This document shows positions 16,801 through 25,090 of a stretch of 34,949 nt of DNA, piece after piece. Within the stretch, counting starts at the first letter, position 1; the number at the start of each line of letters is the position of its first letter. Both the position numbers and the translations under genes were made by a program. The DNA comes from an uncultured Collinsella sp. (GTDB taxonomy: Bacteria > Actinomycetota > Coriobacteriia > Coriobacteriales > Coriobacteriaceae). The notes beneath the pieces were generated by a model. The model did no database searches. It had not been told where the DNA came from and saw only the letters and a list, made by a program, of their open reading frames with translations. The DNA is taken from positions 1-34,949 of the forward strand of contig CAAEUX010000007.1 of NCBI GenBank assembly GCA_900759335.1. Direction: 5' to 3'.

Positions 16801-17684
16801 AGATGATGCACTTTGTGGATAAGAACAACCCCGAGAACATCATCGATGCCGCGGTGAAGCGCCAGAAAGATCGCGCGAGCGGCCAGACGTCGTTCTTCGA
16901 TATGTTTGGCGACGTTGAGGGCTCGGGCTTTGAGGTTAGCGTGCCCGATCCGGATGGCCAGGAGTGGGACCGCCACCTTAAGTTGAGCCAGGAGAAGGAG
17001 GTTCTGGGCATCTATGTCTCGGACCACCCGCTGCGCCCGTTTGAGTATGCACTAGCCAAGGCACGCGACTTCTCGTTCTCGCAGATCGACACTGGCTACG
17101 AAGTTCAGAATCCTACGGGCGGTACCATCAACCAGGAGATTCCCGAGGGCAAGGCGCTGTGGTGGGCCGGCATGGTCTCGAGCGTGTCCAAGCGCGTGAC
17201 CAAAAACGGCGACCCCATGGGCATCGTGCAGCTCGAGGACATGGAAGGCGAGGCCACGGTCGTGGTGTTCCCCAAGACCTACAAGGAGGCCGAGGGGTAC
17301 CTGTACGGCGAGGTCGATCCCGAGACCGGCGCGCAGCTGTCCGATGCGTTTGTGCGCATTAAGGGCAAACTCGAGCGCTCGGACCGCGGCGACCAGATCA
17401 TCGCGCAGGAGATCGTGCCGCTGGAGCTCAACGAGGAGAACAACAAGCCCAAGGTGTTTGAGGTCATGGTGCCCAACAGCCGCTTTAGCCAGGGCAATAT
17501 GGCGCGTCTTGCCACGGTGCTTACCGCCAACCCGGGCGGCGACCGCGTGGAGATCTTTATCGAGCAGGTGGACGGGCGTGTGCTGCGTGCCGAGGTGCCG
17601 GCCAAGGTCAACGCACGCTCGATTCCGCTGTTGGCAGAGGCAAAGGCCATCGTCGGCAACCAAGGCCGCGTGACGGTGATCTAG
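13881..17684 (+). CDS. dnaE: DNA polymerase III alpha subunit (DnaE1 type)
   Basis: 1267-aa replicative polymerase. The N-terminal PHP domain keeps the metal-binding residues of the exonuclease-active actinobacterial form: HLHNH (5-9), TDHGY, FGCEVYF, the His of YHMILLAKD, CTSACIAG, and the Asp and His of ATNDFHYL. The catalytic aspartates are in PDIDMDF (about 466-472) and in KMDFLGL (about 628-634). A C-terminal OB-fold (WAGMVSSVSKRVTKNGDPMGI onward in parts) is present. The segment usually read as RKAMGKK is RKPVAKKK here, followed by a longer than usual insertion. CGGAG about 8 nt before ATG 13881 sets the start, and an upstream GTG/ATG extension lacks conserved residues. The SNF2 gene follows by 38 nt. 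Confidence 0.97.
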   Translation: MAFVHLHNHTVFSMLDGATRIQDMVNRAVELGMPAVAITDHGYMYGVPDLALACDAVNHNTPEYKTWSHDKAFLEKDRRDELVEPDPESSPREHAQYVKDMAMWDEKGNIDELKPPLVIKPIFGCEVYFTPDETLARDHKPELYHMILLAKDQEGYVNLMQTVSEAAVQGFYYKPRVTLDNLRRHAKGMICTSACIAGIIPKYIDRGDMEGAIKWAETFRDTFEPGDFYIEIQEHGITTDNGLTDEQMDRTLIDIAKQVGVKVIATNDFHYLRREDAPVQDVIMCIGMNAKVDDPNRMRMTGSEFYMKTEEEMRAMFPYCPEACDNTLEIADKCYVELDWDSIILPRFPLLDPGETHESQFRRECEKGLRQHYGDDWATREIGGVNIKERFEYEYKVICDKGFAAYFLIVAEYVQWAKDNGIGVGPGRGSAAGAIVAYAMNITAFDPLENGLMFERFLSPQRTEMPDIDMDFDDERRLEVVEHVRQLYGPEKVTHVITYSTIKAKQAINDAARVLDYPVYMGQRLSKMVSSDPKVKLKQVLEKQPGKEDLFNPDFAEAYKKDDDARRIIDTALSIEGLTRGEGVHACAVLICRDPVNEHVPTKLDTKGGVEITQYEGHTVADMGLLKMDFLGLRTLTVISKAKANIKKNFGIDIKEEEIPFDDPEIFKLMGSGHTAGVFQVESAGMTATIKNMKPTEYKHVVALIALYRPGPLGAGMVSSYINRMNGKEPAVSYDDRLDDILGETYGTMVYQEQVMLISVEMCGFSKGESDSRIRKPVAKKKIKLLTSTVLHWEDGSDETTYDHWMNGAIKNNYTREVAQKIWDDVLEFASYAFNKSHSAGYAILVMQTAWLKAHYPHEYMAAVLTSYTGKTDKIVHYVSACRHDGIPVLSPDVNESGTEFTATKEGVRFGLAGIRGVGTGVAQAIIAEREAGGPFKTLHDFVERVDSSQANRRVIESLIKAGAFDSTGYPRRQMMHFVDKNNPENIIDAAVKRQKDRASGQTSFFDMFGDVEGSGFEVSVPDPDGQEWDRHLKLSQEKEVLGIYVSDHPLRPFEYALAKARDFSFSQIDTGYEVQNPTGGTINQEIPEGKALWWAGMVSSVSKRVTKNGDPMGIVQLEDMEGEATVVVFPKTYKEAEGYLYGEVDPETGAQLSDAFVRIKGKLERSDRGDQIIAQEIVPLELNEENNKPKVFEVMVPNSRFSQGNMARLATVLTANPGGDRVEIFIEQVDGRVLRAEVPAKVNARSIPLLAEAKAIVGNQGRVTVI

Positions 17685-17722
17685 GGACGGCGTTGCTGGT
17701 CCGCGCGAGATTGGAGGAAGTG

Positions 17723-20700
17723 ATGGCGCAGGGGACGTTTGCGCAGGCGCTTCGTAAGGAGGCGGCGCTCAGCAGTACCTTTATGAAGGGGCGCTCGCTC
17801 ATGCTCAACGGCGCCGTGCTGTCGTTTGAGGACTCCGGCTCGCGCTTCTCCAAAAATGTGACTATTGAGGGCACGGTGCGCGGCTCGCGCGGCGACCTGT
17901 ACAAGACGCACGTGGCGCTCGACATGGACGAGCACGAGGTTGTCGACTACGACTGCGATTGCCCCGCCGCCTTCCGCTATTCCGGCATGTGCAAGCACGC
18001 TATCGCCACGGCGCTGGCGTATCTGGATGCCAGTGGCGCCGAGCCCGTCGAGGGCTTGCGCACGCCGGTCCGCACGTTTACGGCACCGCCCGCACAGTCA
18101 AAGCAGCCCACACACCCCGCGCCCACCGCATCTGCGGTCAACCCCAATTTTCCCTTCCCGGCACCCGTCCCCACGAGCCCGAGCCTTGTGGCGGCGCTTT
18201 CCGATCTTTCGGACGCGCGCATGGACGAGCTCGTGGCTATGCGTCGCAAGCTCGCCGGCACCATTGACCCCGATGCGCCCAAGGCAGTGCTGGAGCCCTC
18301 GCTGGTGCCGTACTACAATCCGCTGTTTGCCGATCGTTTTAACTGGGCGCTCGAGTTTCGCATTCGCTGCGGTTCGGTGTCCTACGTGGTTAAGGATATC
18401 GACGGCATGGCCGATGCCTATGTGCGCGGCGGTACGTTTTCCTATGGCAAGAAGCTTACGTTTGTCCATGTGCCCGAGGCATTCGACGACGTATCGACGA
18501 AGCTGCTCGACTTTGTCGCAATGACGGTCGCCTACCTGAGCGATATTACGAGTTCGCGCTCGGCATCGTACGACTTTGCCCGCAGCGGTTTTGTCGCCGA
18601 GCGTCAGTTGCCGGTATCCGAGTATTCCGTCGTGTCCGTGCTGGACCTGCTGCGTGGCAGGACCCTGTCCTTTGAGCCTGCTTGGTCGCGGGGGACGACG
18701 ACGCATCGCGCCTACGAGGTGGCGGTCGAGCCGTCGCCGCAGGGGGAGGGCGAAGTCCCGGCCAAGCGCCCGCCGCTCCTTGCCGCCAAGATTGCACCGG
18801 CGGCGGGAGGCAGCTACGACTTGCGCCTGCCGGCCGATACGTATTGCTTTGTCGCTGGTGACGCAGCCTATCTGGTCGATATGCGCCGCGCACGCCGTAC
18901 CGACACAGCGTTTGCCCAGCATGCGGCACCGTTCCTATCGCACTTGTTGCCCTGCCGCACGCCGGTCCATATCGCCGCCGACCAGGTGGGCGAGTTCTGC
19001 CGCATGGCGCTGCCTATCTTGCGCGACTACACCGACCTGACCGCTCCCGCCGCGCTCGACGCCGTGGCGCCCGAGCCGAGCTTTGCCATGGCGATCGGCG
19101 TCGACGATGGTCTTGTGACCTGCAAGATTACGGTGACCTACGGCGATTGGTCGGCAGATCTCTTTAGTCTTGGTGCTCCGGGCAGTCCCTTCGAAGAACA
19201 ACGCCCCGGCGTTCCGCCCCGCGATACGGTGGCGGAGTTTCGCGTTATGGACACGGCTGCCCTGTACTTCGATTTCTACGAGGGCGGCCTGGCGTTTGAG
19301 GAGCGCGATGACGAGAGCCTGTTCCACTTGCTGACCGAGGGCCTGTCTGCCCTGTCCGAGTTGGGCGAGGTCATGCTCAGCGACCGCCTGCGCCAGATCT
19401 CGGTACGCCCTGCGCCTAAGCTCTCGGTGCGCGCCACCGTCAAGAGCAACTTGCTCGACGTCGAGCTGGGTGCGAGCGGGCTTTCGGCGGCTGACCTTGC
19501 TGTCTATCTCGATTCGTATAAGCGTCACCAGACGTTTGCGCGTCTCACGTCGGGTGACATCGTGCGCCTGGACGAGGGCGCTCGTGCCGCGTTTGGCCTT
19601 GCCGAGGACCTGGGCGTCGATGCCGTCGACCTGCTCGACGGCGTGTCGCTTCCCGCGTCGAGCACCCTTTTTGTCGACAGCATGCTCGCGCGCACGCCAG
19701 CGCTTGAGGCCGATCGCGACGCTGCGTTCCTCCGTACCGTCGAGCGCCTGGACACGCTCGGCAAGATGGACTTTACGGTGCCCGCCTCGCTCAAGGCCAC
19801 ACTGCGTGGCTACCAGGTCGACGGCTATCAGTGGCTCGGCTCGCTTGAGCACTTGGGCCTTGGCGGCATCTTGGCCGACGATATGGGCCTGGGCAAAACG
19901 CTGCAGATGATCGCGCACATTCTGGCGCGCGTGGAGGCGGGGGATACCAAGCCCACGCTCGTGGTATGTCCCGCGTCGCTCGTGTACAACTGGGCTGCCG
20001 AGTTGGAGCGCTTTGCCCCCTCGATTGATGTGTGCGCCATCGTGGGCGCCAAGGCCCAGCGTCGCGTTCAAATTGCCGGCGTGGCCGAGCATAACGTGGT
20101 GGTAACGTCGTATGATCTCATGCGCCGCGATATCGACGAGTATGCCGAGCAGGACTTTGCCCGTGTGGTGCTCGATGAGGCCCAGTACATTAAAAACCCG
20201 CTCACGCAGGTAGCGCGTGCCGCCAAGCGCCTGCCGGCCGGTGTGCGCTTTGCCCTGACGGGCACGCCCATCGAAAACCGCCTGTCCGAGCTCTGGAGCA
20301 TCTTCGACTTTCTTATGCCGGGCCTGCTTGGCACGCGCGAGTCGTTTGCAAAGCGCTTCGAAAGCCCGGTCGAGCACGCCGAGGGTGACAGCGCCGCTCG
20401 CCTGCAGGCGCTCGTGTCGCCGTTTGTGCTGCGCCGCGTCAAGGAAGACGTGGTTGCCGACCTGCCCGAAAAGATCGAGGACACCGTCATGGCGCAGCTC
20501 ACCGGCGAGCAGCGCAAGCTCTACCTGGCCAACCAAGACCGCATCGCCCAGCAGGTGCAGCACCGCGAGGCATCCGAGTTTAAGAAAGACAAGCTCAAGG
20601 TGCTCGCCGAGCTCACCAAGCTGCGCCAGATCTGCTGCGACCCGCATCTACACTACGAGGACTACAAGGCGGGGAGCGCCAAGCTCGACGCTTGCATGGA

Positions 20701-21196
20701 GCTCGTGCACGGTGCGCTCGACGGCGGGCACCACATTCTGCTGTTCAGCCAGTTCACCGGCATGCTCGATATCATCGGCAAGCGCCTGGCCAAGGAGGAC
20801 ATCGGCTTTCTTAAACTCACGGGCGCTTCGTCTAAGGAGAGCCGCGCCAAGATGGTCGCGCAGTTCCAGGCGGGCGAGGTGCCGGTGTTCTTAATTTCGC
20901 TCAAGGCGGGCGGCGTGGGCCTCAACCTGACGGCGGCCGACGTGGTCATTCACTACGACCCGTGGTGGAACGTGGCCGCGCAGGACCAGGCGACTGACCG
21001 CGCGCACCGTATTGGCCAGCAACATACCGTGACCGTGTACAAGCTCATCGCCAAGGACACGATCGAGGAACGCATTATGCAGATGCAGGAGTCCAAGCGC
21101 GACCTGGTCAACAGCGTGCTCGGCGGCGACGGCATCTCGTCGGCACTGTTTACCCGCGAAGATGTTCTGGCGCTGCTGGGCGGCGACGGACACTAG
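17723..21196 (+). CDS. SWIM zinc-finger SNF2-family DNA helicase/ATPase
   Basis: 1157-aa Swi2/Snf2 ATPase related to bacterial RapA-like and HepA-like remodelers. An N-terminal SWIM zinc finger is seen in DCDCPAAFRYSGMCKHA (about residues 75-93). The Snf2 core has LRGYQVDGYQWL, Walker A ADDMGLGKT (about 717-725), DEAQYIKN (about 817-824) and LTGTPIENRLSELWSIFDF. The helicase C-terminal lobe has LLFSQFTGMLDI, LKAGGVGLNLTAAD and DRAHRIGQ. These proteins translocate on duplex DNA to remodel protein-DNA complexes; the exact role is unknown. ATG 17723 is preferred because GGAGG (17713-17717) is 5 nt upstream; an upstream in-frame start at 17693 lacks such a site. It may be co-transcribed with dnaE. 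Confidence 0.93.
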   Translation: MAQGTFAQALRKEAALSSTFMKGRSLMLNGAVLSFEDSGSRFSKNVTIEGTVRGSRGDLYKTHVALDMDEHEVVDYDCDCPAAFRYSGMCKHAIATALAYLDASGAEPVEGLRTPVRTFTAPPAQSKQPTHPAPTASAVNPNFPFPAPVPTSPSLVAALSDLSDARMDELVAMRRKLAGTIDPDAPKAVLEPSLVPYYNPLFADRFNWALEFRIRCGSVSYVVKDIDGMADAYVRGGTFSYGKKLTFVHVPEAFDDVSTKLLDFVAMTVAYLSDITSSRSASYDFARSGFVAERQLPVSEYSVVSVLDLLRGRTLSFEPAWSRGTTTHRAYEVAVEPSPQGEGEVPAKRPPLLAAKIAPAAGGSYDLRLPADTYCFVAGDAAYLVDMRRARRTDTAFAQHAAPFLSHLLPCRTPVHIAADQVGEFCRMALPILRDYTDLTAPAALDAVAPEPSFAMAIGVDDGLVTCKITVTYGDWSADLFSLGAPGSPFEEQRPGVPPRDTVAEFRVMDTAALYFDFYEGGLAFEERDDESLFHLLTEGLSALSELGEVMLSDRLRQISVRPAPKLSVRATVKSNLLDVELGASGLSAADLAVYLDSYKRHQTFARLTSGDIVRLDEGARAAFGLAEDLGVDAVDLLDGVSLPASSTLFVDSMLARTPALEADRDAAFLRTVERLDTLGKMDFTVPASLKATLRGYQVDGYQWLGSLEHLGLGGILADDMGLGKTLQMIAHILARVEAGDTKPTLVVCPASLVYNWAAELERFAPSIDVCAIVGAKAQRRVQIAGVAEHNVVVTSYDLMRRDIDEYAEQDFARVVLDEAQYIKNPLTQVARAAKRLPAGVRFALTGTPIENRLSELWSIFDFLMPGLLGTRESFAKRFESPVEHAEGDSAARLQALVSPFVLRRVKEDVVADLPEKIEDTVMAQLTGEQRKLYLANQDRIAQQVQHREASEFKKDKLKVLAELTKLRQICCDPHLHYEDYKAGSAKLDACMELVHGALDGGHHILLFSQFTGMLDIIGKRLAKEDIGFLKLTGASSKESRAKMVAQFQAGEVPVFLISLKAGGVGLNLTAADVVIHYDPWWNVAAQDQATDRAHRIGQQHTVTVYKLIAKDTIEERIMQMQESKRDLVNSVLGGDGISSALFTREDVLALLGGDGH

Positions 21197-21345
21197 CCCG
21201 CTCGGGTGGGGCCGCTAGGGCGGATAGCACACGCTGCCCCATCGTCCCCGCTCGTTATGTGTTCATTTGCCATGCCGTGGATGGTTCGCCTGCCTTTGGG
21301 CATAAGAACCTCAAGAACATCGGCACATCAGCAAAGGAGAACATC

Positions 21346-21708
21346 ATGGCGAAATTCTTTAAGGACCCCGATGGCAAGCTCATTGCCGCCCTTGGCAACG
21401 ACGTTGCAACCCCTGCCGGCTGCACGGAGCTGACCGCGAACACCGAGGACGCGGCGCACGAGAAGCACGTGCCCGTCGTCGAGAGCGAGCGCGACGGTCA
21501 CGTGATCCGTGCGCGCGTGGGCTCGGTCGAGCATCCTATGGTGCCCGAGCACTACATCGAGTGGATCGCCCTTGAGGCCGAGGGCCGTCTGGAGGTCCAT
21601 TACCTCCAGCCCAGCATGAAGCCCGCGACGTTTTTTGCCGGCGGTTCCAAGACCGGTACCGTCTATGCCTATTGCAACCTGCACGGGCTGTGGTCCGCGA
21701 CGTTCTAG
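21346..21708 (+). CDS. Desulfoferrodoxin-family superoxide reductase lacking center I
   Basis: 120-aa non-heme iron protein that would reduce superoxide to peroxide, a common oxygen defence of anaerobes. Center II ligands are all visible: H41 (EKHVPV), H63 and H69 (VEHPMVPEHY), C110 and H113 (YCNLHGLW), with the active-site Glu-Lys pair 39-40. The N-terminal part keeps the length of a desulforedoxin domain but holds only one cysteine (C26), so the FeCys4 center I of classic desulfoferrodoxin is absent and the protein works like a neelaredoxin. AAAGGAG (21333-21339) with 6-nt spacing sets the start and rules out the ATG at 21259. A terminator follows. Confidence 0.92.
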   Translation: MAKFFKDPDGKLIAALGNDVATPAGCTELTANTEDAAHEKHVPVVESERDGHVIRARVGSVEHPMVPEHYIEWIALEAEGRLEVHYLQPSMKPATFFAGGSKTGTVYAYCNLHGLWSATF

Positions 21709-21754
21709 GAGCGCGCCCCCGCTCGGGGTATCATAGCTAGCATATGCACATGCG

Positions 21755-21786
21755 AGCGCCGACTGCATCATGCGGCCGGCGCTTTT
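21755..21786 (+). terminator. Terminator after the superoxide reductase gene
   Basis: AGCGCCG and CGGCGCT form a 7-bp stem, with an inner GCA/TGC pairing, followed by TTTT. It lies 47 nt after the stop codon and 40 nt before the NadE-like start. Confidence 0.7.
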
Positions 21787-21825
21787 ACTACGACAACGAT
21801 GGTTTACGACGGAAAGGGCTGAGCC

Positions 21826-23811
21826 ATGAAGCTCGCACTTGCACAGATCGATATGCGCCTGGGTGATATTGAGGGTATCTGCGGTCGCATCGAGGACCAG
21901 GCGCGCCTGGCCCATGAGCGCGGTGCGCGCGTGTTGTGCGTGCCGGCTCCGCTCTTTATGGGAGCCCTGCCCGGCGGCCTGGTGGGCGCTGCCGACTTTG
22001 AGCACGACATACTTGCCGGCTTGACCGGCGTCGCCGAGCGTATCCAAGAGCTCGATATGATCTGCATCGTGCCCGCGGCGGTTTCGTTTGAGGGCCAGCC
22101 CCTGCTCGACTACATGATGCTCAAGGACGGCCATGTGGTGCCGGCCCGTTCGAGCATTGCCCTGCAGCGCGGTGGGAACAGCGACGCCCGTTGGGCACCG
22201 CCAGTGTTTGACGTGGACGGCGTGCGTATCGCCGTGATCTTCGACTTGGACCGCGAGCTCGAGATGCTGCCGACCGGCGTCGACCTCATCGCCTATTTTC
22301 AGTTCAACGCGTTTGATATGACCGACCGCGAGACCGCTGCGATCGCCGCCGTGCGCAGCGGAGCCTACCGCAAGATCGCATCTAAGCGCAGCGTGTGGTT
22401 TGCCTGCATGGCGCCGGTCGGTGCCTATGACGAGTCGGTGTATACCGGCGGCTCGTTTGTGCTCGACGACTGCGGCCGCGTGGTGGCCCAAGCGCCGTGT
22501 TTTGAGGAGAGCCTGCTGGTTCAGGAGATCCAGCGCGGTGTGATGCTCGATGCCTTGGAGGACCACGAGCTGCCCGAGTTTCGCTCCGAGGAATGGCTGT
22601 GGCAGGCACTGGTGCTCGCCGTTCGCGATAACGCCCGCGCCCGCGGTACGTCGCGCGCCGTGGTGGCGCTCGAGGGCGACTTGCCGTCATCCCTGCTGGC
22701 GGCGTTGGCTGTCGATGCATTGGGCTCGCGCAATGTGGTCGGCCTGGTGTTGGACCGCAACCGTATCTTTACGCCGGCGCAGGAGGAGGCCGAGGCTGCT
22801 CGCTGTGCCGCCGTTCGCGCCATTGCCGAGCGCCTGCATATTCGCACGGTTGAGCGCGATGCGCCGGATGCCGCGCGTGTGCTCGACCGCGATGTGTCGG
22901 CGGGCGACGCCGAGCGCCTGCGCTCTCGCACGCTGGGCCTTATGCTGGAGGATACGGCGCTCGAGCTGGGCGCGATGGCTCTGAGTCCGCTTTCCAAGAC
23001 CGAGTACGCGTTGGCGGCACCGGCACTTTGCGGTGGCTACCAGGGCGATTACGCGCCCTTTGGCGACGTATACCTGTCGACGCTCGAGTTTGTGGCGCGT
23101 GTGCGCAACCGCACGTCTGCCGTGGTGCCCCAAGAGCTCGTGACGCTCAACGCGGTGGAGGATTGCATGGAGCGCGTGCTGGCGCAAGCGCTCTCGACGC
23201 TTGACGGTCCGGTCGACATGCTCGACCGCGCGGCGCAGCTGCTCGGTGGGCTCGAACCGGGTGAGGTCGATGGCGCGCTCGAGGCGCACGTGGACCGCAA
23301 CCGACCCTTCGACGACATTCCGATGGCCACCGGCAAGCCCGAGGCCTGCTCGCTGCTGCTGATGCTCGTGCGCCAGGGAGAGGCGGCTCGCCGCCAGCTG
23401 CCGACGGCGCCGATCGTCTCGGCCCGGTCGTTTGCCGAGCGTGCCTGGCCGTATATGCTCGCGTGGTCCGATCTCGGCCTGAGCGGTAAAGAGCGCATGA
23501 CGGTCGATGCGCTGGCGCGCGCCGAGGTGAACCGTTTTGCCGACGAGGACACAAGCGAGCGCATGCGTGGCGAGATGATGGGCATATTGGGTGACCTGTT
23601 GGGTATTTCGCCCGAGCAGATGGAGGAGCTGCGCTCCGAGGATGGCCAGCGTCGCCTGCATGAGGGTATGAAGAAGTTTGAGGGCGAGGTCCAGGACGCC
23701 ATCGATAAGATGATGGGCGGTCAGGGCGGACCGCAGGGTGGGCCCCAGGGCACGCCGATGCCGCAACCGCCGGTTGATCCCCGACAGTTCCCATTCTTCA
23801 GCCAAAACTAA
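21826..23811 (+). CDS. NAD-synthetase/nitrilase-like two-domain protein with altered active sites
   Basis: 661-aa protein with the overall order of glutamine-dependent NAD synthetase: an N-terminal carbon-nitrogen-hydrolase domain (about 1-235) and an ATP-pyrophosphatase NadE-like domain (about 255-480; note GALxL-type ALSPLSKTEYALAAPALCGGYQGDYAPFGDV in short parts). Both catalytic centres are changed. The nitrilase Glu position reads VPAPL (A41) instead of FPEL; the Lys motif is not recognisable; the Cys position reads FDLD (D142). The NadE signature SGGxDSS reads EGDLPSS (283-289). So glutaminase and adenylation activity are unlikely. A unique tail (about 480-661) ends in a Gly/Gln/Pro-rich segment, MMGGQGGPQGGPQGTPMPQP. 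AAAGG precedes the ATG at suitable spacing. It is not a pseudogene: the frame is intact over 2 kb. Function unknown. Confidence 0.8.
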   Translation: MKLALAQIDMRLGDIEGICGRIEDQARLAHERGARVLCVPAPLFMGALPGGLVGAADFEHDILAGLTGVAERIQELDMICIVPAAVSFEGQPLLDYMMLKDGHVVPARSSIALQRGGNSDARWAPPVFDVDGVRIAVIFDLDRELEMLPTGVDLIAYFQFNAFDMTDRETAAIAAVRSGAYRKIASKRSVWFACMAPVGAYDESVYTGGSFVLDDCGRVVAQAPCFEESLLVQEIQRGVMLDALEDHELPEFRSEEWLWQALVLAVRDNARARGTSRAVVALEGDLPSSLLAALAVDALGSRNVVGLVLDRNRIFTPAQEEAEAARCAAVRAIAERLHIRTVERDAPDAARVLDRDVSAGDAERLRSRTLGLMLEDTALELGAMALSPLSKTEYALAAPALCGGYQGDYAPFGDVYLSTLEFVARVRNRTSAVVPQELVTLNAVEDCMERVLAQALSTLDGPVDMLDRAAQLLGGLEPGEVDGALEAHVDRNRPFDDIPMATGKPEACSLLLMLVRQGEAARRQLPTAPIVSARSFAERAWPYMLAWSDLGLSGKERMTVDALARAEVNRFADEDTSERMRGEMMGILGDLLGISPEQMEELRSEDGQRRLHEGMKKFEGEVQDAIDKMMGGQGGPQGGPQGTPMPQPPVDPRQFPFFSQN

Positions 23812-23879
23812 CTATGGGATGGGATTCGCTCCCAACCCCGTTACTTCAACTAAGCATCTTGGCCCCGTTGTGTTATTCT

Positions 23880-23893
23880 AGAACAGACGTTCG
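23880..23893. promoter_or_regulatory. SOS box (LexA site) upstream of ruvCAB
   Basis: AGAACAGACGTTCG fits the actinobacterial/Gram-positive LexA consensus CGAACRNRYGTTYG at every position except the first base. It overlaps or directly follows -10-like hexamers TATTCT (23874-23879) and TAGAAC (23879-23884), 56 nt before the ruvC start. Confidence 0.8.
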
Positions 23894-23948
23894 TGAATAG
23901 TGCGCGGGGCTTTGTCTTGCGCTGTGCTTGTGGCGAGGGGAGGTTGGC

Positions 23949-24470
23949 TTGGTCATTTTGGGTATCGACCCCGGTTTGGCCCATACGGGTTGGGGGATTA
24001 TCGAGGAGCGGCGCGGCGAGGTTCGCTGTCGTGCCTACGGTTGTATCGAGACCAGCGCGGGCAGTCCGCTCGCGGTGCGCCTGTCGCATATCGCCCGCGA
24101 CCTCAAGGGTGTCGTGGAGCGTTATCGACCTGATACCGCTGCTATCGAGAGCATTTACTTTGGTGCCAACGTTCGCTCGGCCATCCCTACGGCGCATGCC
24201 CGCGGTGCTGCGCTCGTGGCGCTTTCGGAGTGCGCGCTCGAGATTGGCGAATACACGCCTATGCAGATCAAGCAGGCTGTGGTAGGCACCGGTGCCGCAG
24301 ATAAGCGGCAGGTCGCCTACATGGTGCGCACGCTCACACAGCTCGACCACGACCCGCATCCCGACCATGCCGCCGATGCCCTGGCCTGCGCCATCTGCCA
24401 CGTTAACCTCAGCCGCACCCGGGCGCTTACCGGCGGCGAGTTCTATCAACAGAGAGGAACCGGATACTGA
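23949..24470 (+). CDS. ruvC: Crossover junction endodeoxyribonuclease RuvC
   Basis: 173-aa Holliday junction resolvase that nicks crossover strands after RuvAB branch migration. The RNase H-fold acidic residues are visible: D7 in LGIDPG, E68 in AAIESIYFG, and the aspartates of DHAADALACAI near the C-terminus. The unusual TTG start at 23949 is chosen because GGGGAGG (23937-23943) lies 5 nt upstream and the resulting length matches RuvC exactly; the GTG at 23928 would sit before that site. The stop TGA overlaps the ruvA ATG by one base, and an SOS box lies upstream. Confidence 0.93.
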   Translation: MVILGIDPGLAHTGWGIIEERRGEVRCRAYGCIETSAGSPLAVRLSHIARDLKGVVERYRPDTAAIESIYFGANVRSAIPTAHARGAALVALSECALEIGEYTPMQIKQAVVGTGAADKRQVAYMVRTLTQLDHDPHPDHAADALACAICHVNLSRTRALTGGEFYQQRGTGY

Positions 24471-25090
24471 TGATTTCCCAGCTCCATGGAACGCTTGTCG
24501 AGGCCACGATGAGCTCGGCCGTCGTCGATGTGTCGGGCGTGGGTTTTGAGCTCGGTATTTCGGGCAGCACTGCCGCCACGTTGCCGACGCCTGGCGGCGA
24601 GGTCCGCCTCTATACCCGTATGCAGGTGCGCGAGGACGCCATGACGCTCTTTGGTTTTGCCTCCAAAGACGAGCGCACGATGTTTGACCGGCTCGTGTCC
24701 GTGTCGGGTGTTGGCCCGCGCCTGGCGCTTGCCGTGCTCTCCACCTATACCGTGGGACAGCTGTATTCCCTGGTGATGGCCGAGGACGACAAGGGTATGG
24801 CCAAGGTTCCCGGTGTGGGCAAAAAGACTGCGCAGCGTCTGATCCTGGAGCTCAAGAGCACCTTTGCCAAGGACAAGGGCTTTGTGCCGGTCGATGTGAT
24901 TCCCGGCCAGGTTGAGATGCCTGTTCCTGCCGCCGCGCCTTCGGCGATCGATGACGCCCGTGCGGCGCTCCTTTCCATGGGCTTTAGCCCGCAGGAGACC
25001 GATGTTGCCCTGAGCGGGTATGATGGGCAGAATATGCGTGTCGAGGATCTGCTCGGCGCGGCGCTTAAGCGACTTGGAATGGATGCGTGA
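24470..25090 (+). CDS. ruvA: Holliday junction DNA helicase subunit RuvA
   Basis: 206-aa junction-binding subunit that forms tetramers on Holliday junctions and loads RuvB. The N-terminal OB-fold begins MISQLHGTLVEA. Two helix-hairpin-helix motifs follow at SGVGPRLALAVLS and PGVGKKTAQRLILEL (about 79-130). Domain III is AIDDARAALLSMGFSPQETDVAL near the C-terminus. ATG 24470 overlaps the ruvC TGA by one base, and AGAGAGG lies about 11 nt upstream, indicating translational coupling. Confidence 0.97.
   Translation: MISQLHGTLVEATMSSAVVDVSGVGFELGISGSTAATLPTPGGEVRLYTRMQVREDAMTLFGFASKDERTMFDRLVSVSGVGPRLALAVLSTYTVGQLYSLVMAEDDKGMAKVPGVGKKTAQRLILELKSTFAKDKGFVPVDVIPGQVEMPVPAAAPSAIDDARAALLSMGFSPQETDVALSGYDGQNMRVEDLLGAALKRLGMDA

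Noticed and set aside
14229..17027. 932-codon open frame on the minus strand opposite dnaE
   Set aside because: It mirrors the GC-rich third-position pattern of dnaE, has low-complexity His/Val/Asp/Leu-rich composition and no recognisable domain. It is an antisense shadow.
21197..21345. Promoter and terminator search between the SNF2 gene and the superoxide reductase gene
   Set aside because: TTGCCA at 21267-21272 and CATAAG near 21300 do not form a properly spaced pair, and no stem with a T-tract was found, so nothing is annotated.
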